The notes beneath the pieces are model-generated. The model was not told where the DNA came from and did not search any database. It worked only from the letters and a program-made list of their open reading frames with translations. Below are positions 21,791 to 34,103 of a DNA stretch of 64,000 nt, one piece after another. This DNA is from Portulaca oleracea (lineage: Eukaryota > Streptophyta > Magnoliopsida > Caryophyllales > Portulacaceae), in contig CM055871.1 of the NCBI GenBank assembly GCA_029582165.1, positions 3,541,501 to 3,605,500 on the forward strand. The letters are read 5' to 3'. The position numbers and the translations under genes were made by a program. The number at the start of each line of letters is the position of its first letter. Positions within the stretch are counted from its first letter, which is position 1.

Positions 21791-22089
21791 TTCCGAACGT
21801 CCATGTGGATTGGGGTGTGATTTGATGATTTGTGCTGGGGTTTGAATCTTTGAAAAAAAAGACTCCTTAAGGGATTTTAATTGTATGTTTCAGGAATAAT
21901 ATTTGTAAAATCACTTTCCCTTTACTTTGTGCATTTCATGAATAATTGAATTTAACATTCAAGAGTGAACATCCTCTTGTTCCAAACTCTTTTAAATTTA
22001 ACCCAATTTGCTCATTCAAATGTTAGGCTGGGAAGAAAGTAATTTATGCAAGTATTATTTAGAAATATACAAAGAAAACCTTAAAGTGC

Positions 22090-23250
22090 ATCGGCGCGTT
22101 GTAAAACCATATTTTACCATAAAACGAAATGGGAGTCGACACCCGACTTTTTAAAGAGAAAAGCCAAGAAAAACTAAAGAGAAAACAAGAAAGACTCCGC
22201 ATACGAAACCTAAGAATGGATTTGGGGATAAGGTTACGAACTCGAAAAGTAGGAACTTTAAGAATTCGCCTCTCACAAAAGGAAAAACTCTACTAAAAAT
22301 TTTAAGTGTGCTTTTTATAAAGTTTGGAAAGAGGATAAATAGGAACTTTATAGAATCATTTCATTGAACATGCAACATGAATTATAAGAAAGAAAAGTAC
22401 AACATATACACTTTATTTACAAGAAAACAAAAAACTTTAAAGCTTACATTGTGCTAACTTGAAAAGGAGGCCTTGCCTTTTTGCTTGAAGATGCTCCTCT
22501 TAATACCGTTACTCCTCACAAATGTCAAAATGAACCAAAAGAATGGTAGAAATGTGTGGAAAATAGGATGGATAAGAGAGCTTTTTGGGGTTTTTTTTGT
22601 GGTGTTTGGGGTAGGATGAGTTTAGAGGACTAAGAAATGGTAGAAATGAAGATTATGGAGAGATGAAAGTGATTAGGATAAAGATGATAGAATAATAGTA
22701 TAAGAATGGAGATTAGAATGAGATATGTAGAGAGAATTAAAGAGTGAAAGAAAGGAATGAAGACATGAAGTATGAGTGAGTAGAGGGGAGAATGAGTGAA
22801 TGAGTTGGTGCCTTTAGCTTTAAGAGGAGTAGGGTATTTATAGGAGTAGGAGAAGCTTAAGATACATGGATGCACATTACATACATTCACCATGTGATAA
22901 TCGTAGTCAACTTACACCAAGAACTAGGCAGTAGGGGGGAGTGTATGAGGGTGGACGGTGGCACGAGGTCAATTGACCACGTGTGGTTGGCGGTCAAGGC
23001 CGATCGAGCACCAGCAGGTGGGGGATGATCCTCCTCTCGTCCATGCATCCATGGACGGTGGGGGATGAATGTATTCTGCCTAGGGAAGTGTTGGTTCACA
23101 CTTGGACCGTAACTCCTTTTATTTGTAATTTTAAGATGATTGTATGATGCTTTTGTGAGGTTTCGATCTTGCGACCACCAGGCATTGAGCTTGCATGGCT
23201 TGTCTTTTACGTAGCAATTTTGCATGTGATCTTGCATGCAACTTTAAAGC
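22090..23250 (-). mobile_element. LTR fragment of a Tat/Ogre-like retrotransposon, minus strand
   Basis: The reverse complement resembles the plus-strand LTR at 23335-24851 in layout. A TATAAATA core lies at 22842-22835, followed by a long C/T-rich leader with cattca/actcatt motifs, then a tagtagag…gcg block and the gtcgactccc region at ~22140. Boundaries are not defined. With the next feature it forms a head-to-head pair. Confidence 0.5.
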
Positions 23251-23334
23251 AACTTTGTACGTATAAGGTGAACGTAGTTAGCTTTTATTTTCTGACTCCT
23301 TCTTCTTTATTTAATCCCTTTATATATAGATCTG

Positions 23335-24851
23335 TGTAGACAACGGAATTTGCACCGACAAAATTCTGACTCGTCGAAACCCAGCAAGTCAAATTGGCCG
23401 AACACCAAAATGAGTCATTGGGCCCATGGAATCAGCAATGCGGGCCCAACAGATCAAAACAACCCGCGTAGACAATATAAAAGCCGCATAGCTTTTAGAG
23501 GATTACAAGCAGGCCCAAGACGCAAATCCAGCCCAGGAAAATCAATAAAAGCCGCCGGGGTTTTATGATTAGAAGCGGCCCGCCTATGCTTGCCACGTCA
23601 CCGATCCGTGTGCTGTAATCTTATAAGCCGCCTTGATTTTACAATTTTTTCTGATTTTGGCGCCAAGAATCATCCACATGATATTAGCCCATGTGTTTGA
23701 CTTCGTCTGACTCTGATCAAAACCCGCTGGGGTTTTATTCTTGCATGGTGAAGGGGCTTGATTGCTGGAATATGTCTCCCTCCATTTCCCTCCAAAACAC
23801 CCATCCTCCACCTATAAATACCCAACCATTTTCACTCATTCATCACCAACTCTTATCATCTCTCCACCTAAACTCTCTCAAATTTCCATTATCCATACTC
23901 CCTCTCTAATTCTCTTATAATCACTCTTATCATCATTCTTACACTACCTTCTAACCACATACATCATTCCATTCAAGCTCCAAACCAAGGTGAAGTCAAT
24001 GGATCAATTTTCATCTTATCCACCACCATTAAGCAAGGTTTGATGTCATTATTATTATTGTTGTATTTCATCATGTAATTTATGCTTTAATTCCTTCGTT
24101 TTTACTTGTTTTATAAAAGAAAACCGCATTTGTTTTTATATTGCATGATCAAGAATATAACATTGTGAAATTTATTTAACTTATCCCCGCTCTTTTCATT
24201 TTAATTTCGATTTTAGTAGAGTCTGTTTTCTAACAGGCGGATTCGAAAATTCTTATAATTCTCGAATTCGTAACCTTACCCCCGAACTTAGAAATCAGGT
24301 TTCATAGACCGGAACTTTCTTTTTGGTTTGTCGATTTCCCTAAATCGGCTGGCGACTCTTTCTTCATTTTACAATCCTTTTAACTATTTAAAATACACGT
24401 CTCTGCATTAAAATAATTATAAATGATTTAATCCCACCTTTTTCACTAATACAAAGCCGACCCAAGAGAAAATGGGCACATAAACTAGCAAAAGTTATGC
24501 GGCTTTTACTAATTTCCTCCCATTTCCTCTAGGCCGAGGAAACGCATGGCCCCGCCGAGAAATCATCAAAACCCCTGCAGCTTTTGATGTTTTCTGGCGG
24601 CCCATCTGTTTCCTTTTGGGCCTGGATTCGGAAATGGGCCGGTCTTAAGTCATTGATAAAATATTTTGGTGCAATTTCGAGTATTTGAATAATATAAATG
24701 GATTTGTAAATAAATAAAGTTTTATCACTACGAAAATGAATTTCATAAAATAAAAATATCCTTATTTAAGGATTAAGCAACCTTAGTCGGCTCCCGATCA
24801 TTTAAGTAGCGTATCAAGGAAAAAGGGTCACCTTTTTTCCGGGGTCCTACA
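23335..24851 (+). mobile_element. 5' LTR of a Tat/Ogre-like Ty3-gypsy retrotransposon
   Basis: The LTR starts TGTAGACAACGG and ends GGGGTCCTACA (TGTAG…CTACA). It contains a core promoter cctataaataccc (TATAAATA at 23813-23820) followed by a pyrimidine-rich leader. Immediately downstream, TGGCGACTC at 24855-24863 is a primer-binding site complementary to the 3' end of tRNA-Arg type. The length of 1517 bp fits this group. No 3' LTR copy is present in the window. Confidence 0.75.
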
Positions 24852-26190
24852 GATTGGCGACTCGACTGGGGATTTAAAACTTAAAAAGAGGCTAAAACTT
24901 GAACAAATCGATTTGATTTGAAATTGTAAAAATGAGAAGTTGATTTATTTCACAATTTTATTATTCTTTTTAGGCATTTTTGCATACCGGGCCACTTGAC
25001 GGGTCTTTTGACACGGGAGCACAAAGGCGACGGTTTAAGTAATAACTAGGACTCTTCCCTGAGAGCGGGCGACCACTACTTGTGTGATGCACCTTACATC
25101 GCCAAGCATTTGGCCTCTCCTCTCCCCATGTTATACTCAAAGCTAGGGCTTCCTTGAAGTTCGATGAGCAACACCTCACACTCCTTACCCATAAATTTTA
25201 GGGGTAAGGTGAACCGAGGCGAGAACATGCGGTAGGCCATGTTAACCCAACCATAGTAATCCATGAATATAGAGCCTTGGTTTAGGGTACCCCTTCATGT
25301 TGTATGCTATGTACTATGTGTTCCTCTTCCCCCTTTCTTTTTTTTCCTTTTTGTAAAGAGTTGACTCTGGTTTAGAGGCTTCGTTCTAATCCATATAAAA
25401 TTCATTGGGTTGAGAAGAGGATTATTTGTTAGTTATTATAATTAACTCAAAGGCATTATGGCTAGCTCAGTGGAAGAGCCCATTTATGTTCAAGAGTTGA
25501 TTATTTTAATTAATGAATAAAAATTGATTCACCTTTGATGATATTATATGGCCCTTTACGATGTTCTCTTAATGAAGGTCCAAAAATTTAATTAAAAGTC
25601 CAACAAAGTTAATGGATAGCGTTTTAGACTACATAATAGTCACTAAGCTTGAGTAAATAAATTTATAGATTTAATTATTAAATCCATCACATTTATGGCC
25701 GGCCCGTTGTTAGGCCCAACCATATTTGATTTGTCAATTAAGTCCATAAACTAATTATAATTCACTTATTGTTGACTTTATTCAGTCCTTTACAATAACC
25801 ATTTCCCTTGAGTTAAAAATAAATAAATAATAATATAACAAAATAAAAAAAAAGGGTCATCAGTCTTGTCGAGCATTAGTCTAGAACGCATAATAGTCAA
25901 TATAGCTTGAGTTGTTTGAATTGTTGGGCCAAGTTACGGATTCTCCTTAAAACGATCAACATGTGGATTGGGCCCATCCGAATTGAGAAACACTGACTTG
26001 TGCCTTTCAATTTATGATCCACTCACTATGTGTGACTTTATTTGGCCCTTTATAATGCTCTTTTAATAGGATCATATAGAGTTAGGTCATGTACTCCCAA
26101 AAAGTGGGTGAGTCTCTTGTATCAGCATATAGGCGTCAAGTTTGTTAGGGTCATATAGGTCTCTTAGAGCATGCATGCATCGGGTAGTAT
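24852..26190 (+). other. PBS and untranslated leader of the Tat-like element
   Basis: It runs from the PBS to the first gag codons. No long frame is open. The sequence is typical of the long leaders of this group. Confidence 0.5.
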
Positions 26191-27845
26191 GTGTCGGAGT
26201 ATGTCATCGAGTGTCTAATTATGAATTTCCATGCAGGCATCATTGGTGATCGACTTCGAGCCCACATTAGAGATCCACCTACCGGCCGTTTAGTTCCAAA
26301 TCTACATTACGATCCATTTCCAACTCGCGACTGCATCATGTTTGGAGAGCAATTCCAAGAGGTTCCGATTCAGAGCGCTGAGGCCAACATCACAAAACAT
26401 CTAGAGGAGCTCTATACCAAGATGCAAGGTCGGGTCTTTGCTAGCACTTTAGAACAAGAGTAGAAGATTGGGAAGAGACTGAATGAACAACAACGGGTGA
26501 TGGATGGTGTGCTGCAGGCCATCACCAAGATAAATACCAAGTTAGGGCTGAATATTGAGGAGGATGATGAAGAGGATCATAGATATGACTTTGAACCTGA
26601 GCTCATCAAAACGTCATCAGATTCTGGAGGAATATAGTCAACCAAAACAGAGATTAATGCTCTAGAAGTATCCAAGCCTACAAGGGACTTTGCTGTCAAG
26701 GCCCTTGAATAGAAGCTAGAAAGCCTCACCAAAGCAAGGAGTAACATGTCGACCTTCGCCGACAGGTACATGGAAGTACCCTTGCCTGTTCAGCCTATCC
26801 TTAAGGTCACTGATAAGATTGAAGTGCCAAACATCAAGTTTAAACCCTCTGAGAATCCCGCTCACCATATTGAAGAGTTCATGAGATTGGCACCCCTAAA
26901 CCGGATTGATGTCGGTTTATACTCCACGGTCTTCCCATCCACCCTAGATGGAGAAGCCAAAGTGTGGTATCACGCTCTATCACCTCAAGTCAAGGCAGAC
27001 TGGAATGAGTTATTCAAAGCTTTCATTAACCATTTCGGTCGTATCCAAGAAGTAAGCTACGATGGACGACGTAACCACCATGAAGTAGAGAGACGACGAA
27101 TTCTTTTTGAATTACTTTGAAAGATGGCATACCAAGCTATCTCACATTGATGAAACCATTCCTCTCCGCCTGCACCTATCTACCTTCAAGCAAGGGCTCA
27201 AGAGCAGCTTGTCTAAGCACATGGGATATCATGTCATTAAGGATTTCGATTACTTGAAAGACATTTGTGTTCAATTGGAAGCAACGCACAATGACAAGAC
27301 CGCTCCGCCTGGTTGGAAAGGATCTAGCTCCAACAGGAGGGCAACTAGTGCGGCTAGTCACCCTCCTAAAATTGTTGAGACTAACTCTATCCAGCCGCAA
27401 GGGACCTTATGTGCCGAAGTACGAGACTTACAGACCATTGGATGTTCCTTATGCTCAGGCCCTCGATCGACTGGTCAAGAAGGGTATTTTGGCTTTGCCT
27501 TTACCAAAAGAGGAGCCAGAAATTAAAGGTAGGAATTGGGATGCCAACCAATTTTATCGTTATCATCGTTGCCGAGGGCATGATATTGAAAAGTGTTGGA
27601 CTCTCAAAAACAAAATAGAAGATATGATAAGGGCAGGGACACTCCCGATGTCGAAAGCTGCTAAGAAGCCCAATAACCAAGATAACCCAATGCATGAGCA
27701 TACGAACGCTATCTTTTGTGAAGATTCAAGCTTTGACCCTTCCTCTTTGATCGTCAAAGTGGGTCAACCTATCCCAGAAATACTTGGATTTCATGAAGGC
27801 TTATTCATCCATGACATTTGGGACAGTGACGATGATGACGAGTAG
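26191..27845 (+). pseudogene. Tat-like retrotransposon gag, decayed; pol missing
   Basis: Successive frames give a capsid-type domain (FMRLAPLNRIDVGLYSTVF, LDGEAKVWYHAL, WNELFKAFINHF) and, after a frame change near 27100, ERWHTKLSHIDETIPLRL, LDRLVKKGILALPLP and a zinc-knuckle-like FYRYHRCRGHDIEKCW. The C-terminus is acidic (DIWDSDDDDE) and ends at 27845. TAG codons at 26461-26463, 26636-26638 and 26710-26712 interrupt the N-terminal third, and frameshifts occur near 27100 and 27400. Gag normally packages the element RNA. Protease, reverse transcriptase and integrase do not follow; a different LTR starts 41 bases later. Confidence 0.75.
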
Positions 27846-27886
27846 GATCACTCTGAGAAAGAATGGATTGAAGTGGATGAACCAAT

Positions 27887-28494
27887 TGTAGACACTAAAA
27901 AAATCAAAATAGTGTCAAGTTATAAAATAAATCAAGTGAATTATTTTGGGACAGTCCAAATGAATTAACTTGATTTATTTAATTAAAATTGGCTCAAGTT
28001 GACTATCAAGTCAAAATTCGAACGGCTGCCAAGTCAGAGTCAAATCGACTACCAAGTCAAGACCCAAGTGACTACCAAGTCAAAGTCAAATGGACTGTCA
28101 AGTCAACCCAAACCTAAGGCTCGGTCAACGGCCCAAGAAGACTAACAAGTCACCCAAGAGATGGAGTCTCTCCTCTATAAATAGGACTACTTACTCTCAT
28201 TTGTGGGAGAGGGAGAAAAATCCAACTCTCAAGAAGACTCTCTATAAAATTAAACAACAAACACTACATTATGTGTCGTTTGTTCTAGAGATTCAAGACA
28301 AACTTGATCGAGATTCAAGCCGCATCGGCCCTTTTTCAAGAAGACTATAGAGATCGAATCAGATGATTTTTATTTGTTCATCTTGTAATAAATATTATAG
28401 AGATTGTACCCAAAATCTTTGAAATCAATATAAAATTATATTTGTCCATTTTTCTTGTCTTTATTTATTTTAGACTCGAAAATTTGTGGTTACA
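27887..28494 (+). mobile_element. LTR of a second retrotransposon
   Basis: It runs from TGTAGACACTAAAA to GTGGTTACA (TGTA…TACA), 608 bp. A TATAAATA core lies at 28176-28183, followed by a leader and an aataaa-type signal near 28390. Upstream of the TATA are about five gactaccaagtca-type motifs (27995-28105). The next bases, ttttggcacactcggtggga, form a PBS-like site. The second LTR of the element is not present. Confidence 0.7.
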
Positions 28495-28880
28495 AATTTT
28501 GGCACACTCGGTGGGACAATCTCTACCTCTCATCTCCATCTCTGAAATCAAGACTTTCAAGAAGCTCTCCACGAAGAAGACATGGCTACAAAGACTTCAA
28601 CCAATCTATCTCCTAAGGAAGAGCTCGCAACAAATGTGAAGATGAAATACGAGGACATTGGCATGGTGAGGAGGTTCGAAGTAAAACAAGGTCATCTGAT
28701 CTTGTTACTATGTCAGTCATGGTTATAGGAGTTGTGACTATAGAAGAAGAAATGGCTAACATAAAAGCCACGTTACAGAAGCTTACTCAAGAGAGTGAAG
28801 AGAAGGACGCGCAAATCAAGCGTCAAGATAAAAAGATCGCTAAGTTGGAACGATCTACAATGCTGGCCCAAAGCTTACAG
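28495..28880 (+). pseudogene. Start of the second retrotransposon's gag, truncated
   Basis: A frame from ATG 28582 (MATKTSTNLSPKEELA) is followed, in another frame, by a coiled-coil-like KLTQESEEKDAQIKRQDKK. It stops where LINE sequence starts near 28880. There is no capsid or pol. Confidence 0.5.
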
Positions 28881-30780
28881 TAGCCCAGCTGCTGAAACTC
28901 AGCAAACCGATCACGAAAGAAGAAGTGTGAGCTGCTATGTTCTCTATCCCAAATGAGAAAAACTCCCGGTTCAGATGGATATACAAGTGGCTTCTACAAA
29001 GCCTGCTGGAATCAAATAGGAGATTTGGTCTATGAGGCACCATTAGAATTCTTTTACAAGGGAACACTTCTGAAGCATTTCAATTCTACAAACCTTGTCC
29101 TAATTCCCAAGGTTAGTAACCCTGCAAAGGCAACGGATTTTAGGCCTATATCCTGCTGCAATACCTTCTATAAATGCCTTACCAAAGTGATTGCTTGGCG
29201 CATATCCTACTCAGCCAAGAAATAGCAAGAGGATATAATAGGGGCATCATCTCCCCAAGATGCATGATGAAAGTGGACCTCAAGAATCGACTCGGTCCAC
29301 TGGGACTTCATCCAAGAGGCCTTGACAGCCCTCAACTTTCCGAATTTGTGGTTAACATGAACGGGTCTGTCTCAGTAAGCTTCAAAGGCGGACGGGGACT
29401 TACACAAGGGGACCCTATGTCTCCCCTCCTATTTGTCATCACGATGGAGTATCTGTCAAGATCCATAGCAGTTCATACTACCCAATCGGGGTACAAATTT
29501 CATCCTTATTGTCGGAGCTTAAAACTCTCCCATCTCATCTTTGCAGACGACCTCATCCTGTTCACCTCTGCAAATAGGGAGTCGATACAATGCATCATGA
29601 AGGCCTTCTAGCACTTCTCCGAGGTCACCGGCCTTGAAGCAAATCTCACCAAATCTGAAGTAGTCTTCGGGGGAGTCACTCAAGCAGAGCAGGACAACCT
29701 TTTTCAGGACATGGGGTTCAAGTAAGGTAGTCTCCCTTTCAAATACTTGGGCATTCCGATCTCCGCCAGCAACCTTAGTAAAAATGATTGTAACCTGCTA
29801 GTTGACAAAATTCTCCTTCAACTCAAAACTTGGTCAACCCGGAATATTTCATACGTCGGGAGGATGACCCTGATCAACACAGTGATCTTAGGAATCTACG
29901 AATTTTGGGCCCGCATCTTGTCCTCCCACAATCAGCCATAGATGACATCACAGTACTGTAGGAACTTCCTCTTGGGAGGCACCAACTCCTACTACAGAAC
30001 CCCCCTTATCTCGTGGGCACCCTATGCCAACCAAAAGCCTGGGGGGGTGGGGGGGACAGGGCTAAGGAATCTCCAAGCATGGAACGTAGCTTCAGTGGCT
30101 AAGCTTATCTGGGACATCCAAAACAACAAATAAGTCCTTTGGGTGAAATGGATACATGCCAAGTATATTAAAAGGTCAAGCTAGTGGAACTACACTCCCC
30201 CTTACGATGTTTGCCCGTATTTCAAGCATCTATGCGACCTCAAGAACACCTTCAAATGGGGATGTGTCCCAGGGAATCATTGGAACTAGGCAATGGATCA
30301 TGAGGGGAGGTACAAGGTCCAACAAAGATACAAGTGGTTTCTGGGTAATAAGGAGGAGATAAGCTAGCATAATATTCCTTGGGGGCCGCTCACGACACCT
30401 CGACACTCTTATATCGCCTGGCTTTTATTCAAGGGCAGACTAACTGTAAGAGCAAGGACAATAAAATGGCGAACTGAGGGAGAAGACAAATACGTCTTAT
30501 GTACCGATCATCCTGAAACGCATGACCACTTGTTTCTTGGATGTCCTGTCACAAAACCCATCCGAATAAGTATTGAAACCTGGTTGGGGATGGATCTTGG
30601 CAAGTTAAACTCCACGACATGTTGGACGGAAGCGATCATTACTGTTGAGATCCCGAAGGCCAAGCGTGATCTCCTGTACGCTGCGGCAAGTGCTACGATA
30701 TATATACCTTTTCTTGGTGCCAATATTGGTAGAACAGTTCTTGATCTCTATGTGCGGAAATATTAACTAAGTCATCACTA
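28881..30780 (+). pseudogene. Truncated L1-type LINE (reverse transcriptase to zf-RVT), LINE 1
   Basis: Pieces of one ORF2 appear in order: RT start KTPGSDGYTSGFYK, LVLIPKVSNP…DFRPISCCNT, GLTQGDPMSPLLFVITMEYL, the catalytic FADDLILF near 29540, SLPFKYLGIPIS, and a C-terminal zinc-binding zf-RVT segment with CTDHPETHDHLFLGC. The endonuclease domain and ORF1 are absent. A deletion removes the RT region around QGAF (near 29210), and stops at 29609-29611, 29725, 29939-29941 and 30132 break the frame. It ends at TAA near 30766. Confidence 0.85.
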
Positions 30781-31427
30781 TGAAACCCTAATTGGGATCC
30801 GCATGCTCTCTATAGAGCATTCCGGTGTTCCTTCATCTTCCCTGAGCCTTCCCCTTTTCTGATTTGTTTTGTCCAGTATACCTCTCATCTTCGCACCCCC
30901 TCTAACCTCAAACCTAGATCCTTAGTGCTTTTTCCTTAACCGCATGCGTTTTTGGCCGTTGATTTGGAGTAATGATTATTAATCGGCCTTGGAGAAGGTG
31001 GCGTGCTTGGTGCTTACTGAGATCTCTCTGTTCCTCGCTGATCTTCGACTACCTGGTGGGCCTTTTCAAGCTTGCGAGTGCCACGTGCCAAGTTTTATGC
31101 ACTATTTCGAGGCTCCTTGTGCGTGGTGACCAAGGGTGTTCTTTGACAGACGCTACCGCCCTTTGATCTCCTCAGATCCTCCAGGTAAGATTGTTCCTTG
31201 GCTTCTAAGGCCTAGGGCTACACATAAGGTATTATCCGTCTCTCCCTCTCCCCTCAGTGATCTAAATGATTATTCTAGAATTTGGTTTTTTCGTTTACTG
31301 TGTTTGTCTGTGTTCCCTTGTACTCTTCGATTATCTATCAAAGGCTATATATACCCTGGCTTATTGCTCTATGCTCTTTGTAACTCCCTCCCCCCCCCCC
31401 CTCTTTATCCATCTTGCAATCTCTCTT
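30781..31427 (+). other. 5' leader of LINE 2
   Basis: No frame with recognisable similarity. The C/T-rich sequence just before ORF1 suggests the 5' UTR of the next LINE; its exact start cannot be set. Confidence 0.4.
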
Positions 31428-32614
31428 ATGTATGCTTCTAATTCCGCCAACAATGGCATTCATCTCAACTTCATCCCTTTTTCCATTTCTCACAATCCTG
31501 TCGGACCAGGAAGCAGTCATGATGTTGATCCCAGTGGAGATCAACCTGATTGCAACCCCTCTGGCCGAACCCCTGCTTCTTACTTCGACTCGTTTAGATT
31601 CGGTTTGGTCAATCACTCTAGTGATTTATGCCCCTAGTACGATTATCGTCTGGTCTGCATCCTAGAGGAGGTTCACCTAGTAATTAGGATACCTCCCTTC
31701 CCACCTCTTCTTTAAACCAGTCGAACCCTCCCCTCCCTAAGGGCCTTGAATCTATTTCCTACCTTATCGACTCTTCAACTCTGAATGATCTCAAAAACTT
31801 TTGCTTATTGGGGAAAATATGGGAAATTAATGCTCTCATTCCTGTGATTGCTGCTAAAAATAAAATGGATTGGAAACATATCAAAGGGTCTGTAGAATAT
31901 GTTGAATCTGGGAATAGGTGATTGTTATTAAATTTTCCAATATGGAAGATAAAGATTATGTCTGGTTCAATAGACCTTACCACGTTAGAGGGATCCAACT
32001 TTGTTCTTAAAGAGTGGGTTCCTCTTTTTGACCCATATCCAGAAATCATTTCCCACATTGATGTTTGGGTTCGTATTCCTTGCCTTCCTCTGGAATACTG
32101 GAGTGAGCAGCCATTAGCCATTATCCATGTTGAGGTGGGAAAACTTTTTAAGGTTGATCACCGTACTCTCAATAAAACTAAGTGTCTCTATGCCCGAGTC
32201 TGTGTTAATGTTGATGTTACTAAACCTCTCCTTGGTTATGTAACTATTCCCTCTGCCTCTGCCTACAAACGTGTCAATATCTTCTATGAAAACCTCCACA
32301 AAACTTGTATTCTGTGTGGTGTTTCTGATCATTTGATTGAATCTTGCCCAACTCATAGATCAAGCCCAAAAATTGAAGTGGTTGTTGAAAAGTTTAAGGT
32401 TGCCGGTGTTCAAGACAATGATCCTCCTTGTCCTATTCCTGAGAAAAATCCTGAATGGATTAAAATGGAACCGAAAAAACATAGTCGGAAAGCCTCAGCT
32501 CCTAAGACCAACAAAAATGTCCCATATGCCCGTCGCAATTTTGACCCCACTCCTATGGGAGCTTCAGCAGTTGTGCCTTTCAAAGGCAATGTTCGGTCTC
32601 ATTTCGAGCCAAAC

Positions 32615-33783
32615 TGATACCGTTAATAAAGGGTTTTTACTTGTTTTAGACCCCTAATTATAAGTAAATTATGATAATTTTGTGTTTTGTAGGTTAAATT
32701 AAAGAAAAGCGGAAAAATAGAATCAAAGAGCTGAAAAATCCAACACCCAGGGCGTAGCACCCGCTACGACAGCCGTAGCACCCGCTACGAGCTGAATAGA
32801 AGAGCGTAGCATCCGCTACACCAGCCGTAGCACCCGCTACAAGCTGAACAGAAGGGCGTAGCACCCGCTACGAGCTGAACAGAAGAGCGTAGCACCCGCG
32901 ACCATAGTGGTAGCGCCCGCGAAGACTTCGTAGCACCCGCGACGATGCCTTAGCGCCCGCGACTGACGCCGTAGCACCCGTAACGACAATTGGCAATTCT
33001 TCGAAAATTTCCGAGAAGTGGTAGCGCCTGCGACCAAAAGCGTCGCACCCGTGACCAACAGCACAGGAAGACTTCACACCCGCGACACTGGGTATAGCGT
33101 CCGCGACTACCAAGAACAAGAAAGTGACGGAAGAGCTCCGACTGAAGGGTCGCGCCCGCGACGGGCAAATTTTGTGGAAATAAAAGAACGGCGGCTGCGC
33201 TTAGGGTTTTGAGATTTTTATTTTCCTTTCCTTATTCTTTCTATATAAACATTATGATACCTCATTAGAAGGGACTTAGTCATTAGCTTTAGATTTAGTT
33301 ATTACTTTTTTATTAGTTTAAGTTAGTTTTTTCTTTAGTTTTAGTTTTAAGCGTTCTTTAGTTTTCTCTCAATTATAATTCACTTTCTTTAAAGTTTAAT
33401 TCAAGTCAATTTTAATTTTCAATTTCTCGTTTCCTTCTCGCTTTCAGTCGCAATTATTTTCAATTCTTGCTATTTCAATCTTTTCAGTATTCGTTTCAAC
33501 CCAAAAATCCAATTTTTAGTGAAGAGGAGGACTAAAATTCTTTGAATTCTCCCTTCTGGTGAGGATTCGAGCAGTCTTAGTAATCCAAATCACACCTTTC
33601 TTGTTTGTTCGAGAGAAAGATTCGTGATTCGTAGTTCAAGATTCAAGATTAGTACAATGCATTCCGAGTTTATGTTCTCTTTTCTTAATTCCAGTATTCG
33701 ATTCCGTTTTAGGTTCTTATTTATTGCTTTTGATTGCATTCTTAGTTAGAAATTTTCTTTCTTGTTGAATTAGGGTTAGTTCA
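32615..33783. mobile_element. LTR-like insertion with an array of short palindromic motifs
   Basis: Starts TGATACCGTTAATAAAGGG and ends near TTAGTTCA. It has a TATA-like tctatataaacatt at ~33240 and a long T/C-rich stretch after it, like an LTR U3-R-U5. It interrupts LINE 2 ORF1. A clear target-site duplication was not found, so the ends are provisional. No gag or pol is present, so it is probably a solo LTR. Confidence 0.5.
32753..33163. repeat. Array of ~15 hairpin-forming 14-16-bp motifs
   Basis: The core motif cgtagcacccgctacg (stem CGTAGC/GCTACG, loop ACCC) occurs at 32753, 32774, 32805, 32826 and 32857, alternating 21 and 31 bases apart with agctgaa-agaag spacers. Later, diverged copies read gtagcgcccgcgac, gtcgcacccgtgac and gtcgcgcccgcgac (33149). 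In several late copies both arms changed together, TAGC/GCTA to TCGC/GCGA. Confidence 0.8.
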
Positions 33784-34103
33784 TGTTTAAAAACCAATTT
33801 CCTTTCAAAGGCAAATCTCCTCTTGGCGCTTCTAAAGCTTTAAATGATGGTGAAGGGTATTCCAATGTTTCATTTGCTCCTCAACCTCCCTTGCTTGATA
33901 AGAACCTCGCTCGTTCTGCTTCACCGAAAGTGGCTCTCAATGCTGAAAAAGAATCTCAAAGATGAACCTGATGGGGGTCTCGATGGTGATGATGATATTT
34001 TCCTGGACCTGATGATCTCGAAGGTTTACTATTGTCCTCTGACTCATCCAAAAAAAGGAAGAAATTCTATGGGGCTGACCCTCCCTTTTCACAAGCGGAT
34101 TGA

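Larger units (their letters stand above)
31428..34103 (+). pseudogene. LINE 2 ORF1: DUF4283 / zinc-knuckle nucleic-acid-binding protein
   Basis: Starts MYASNSANNGIHL at 31428. Frame changes at ~31640 lead to the DUF4283 region (WEINALIPVIAAKNKM, then a TGA at ~31919, IMSGSIDLTTLEGSNFVLKE, HIDVWVRIPCLPLEYW) and a CX2CX4HX4C knuckle CILCGVSDHLIESC. A basic stretch (EPKKHSRKAS) follows. An insertion splits the frame after SHFEPN (32614), and it resumes at NQFPFKGKSPLG (~33795). The likely end is a Lys-rich SSKKRKKFYGADPPF ending at TGA 34101-34103. The product would coat the LINE RNA. Confidence 0.75.

Noticed and set aside
22630..23237. Minus-strand frames of 87 and 116 codons
   Set aside because: They lie in the LTR leader and promoter region of a retrotransposon; no protein similarity was seen.
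32753..33163. CRISPR-like array
   Set aside because: Repeats are short, degenerate and palindromic with near-constant spacers, the sequence is plant nuclear DNA inside an LTR-like insertion, and no cas genes exist.
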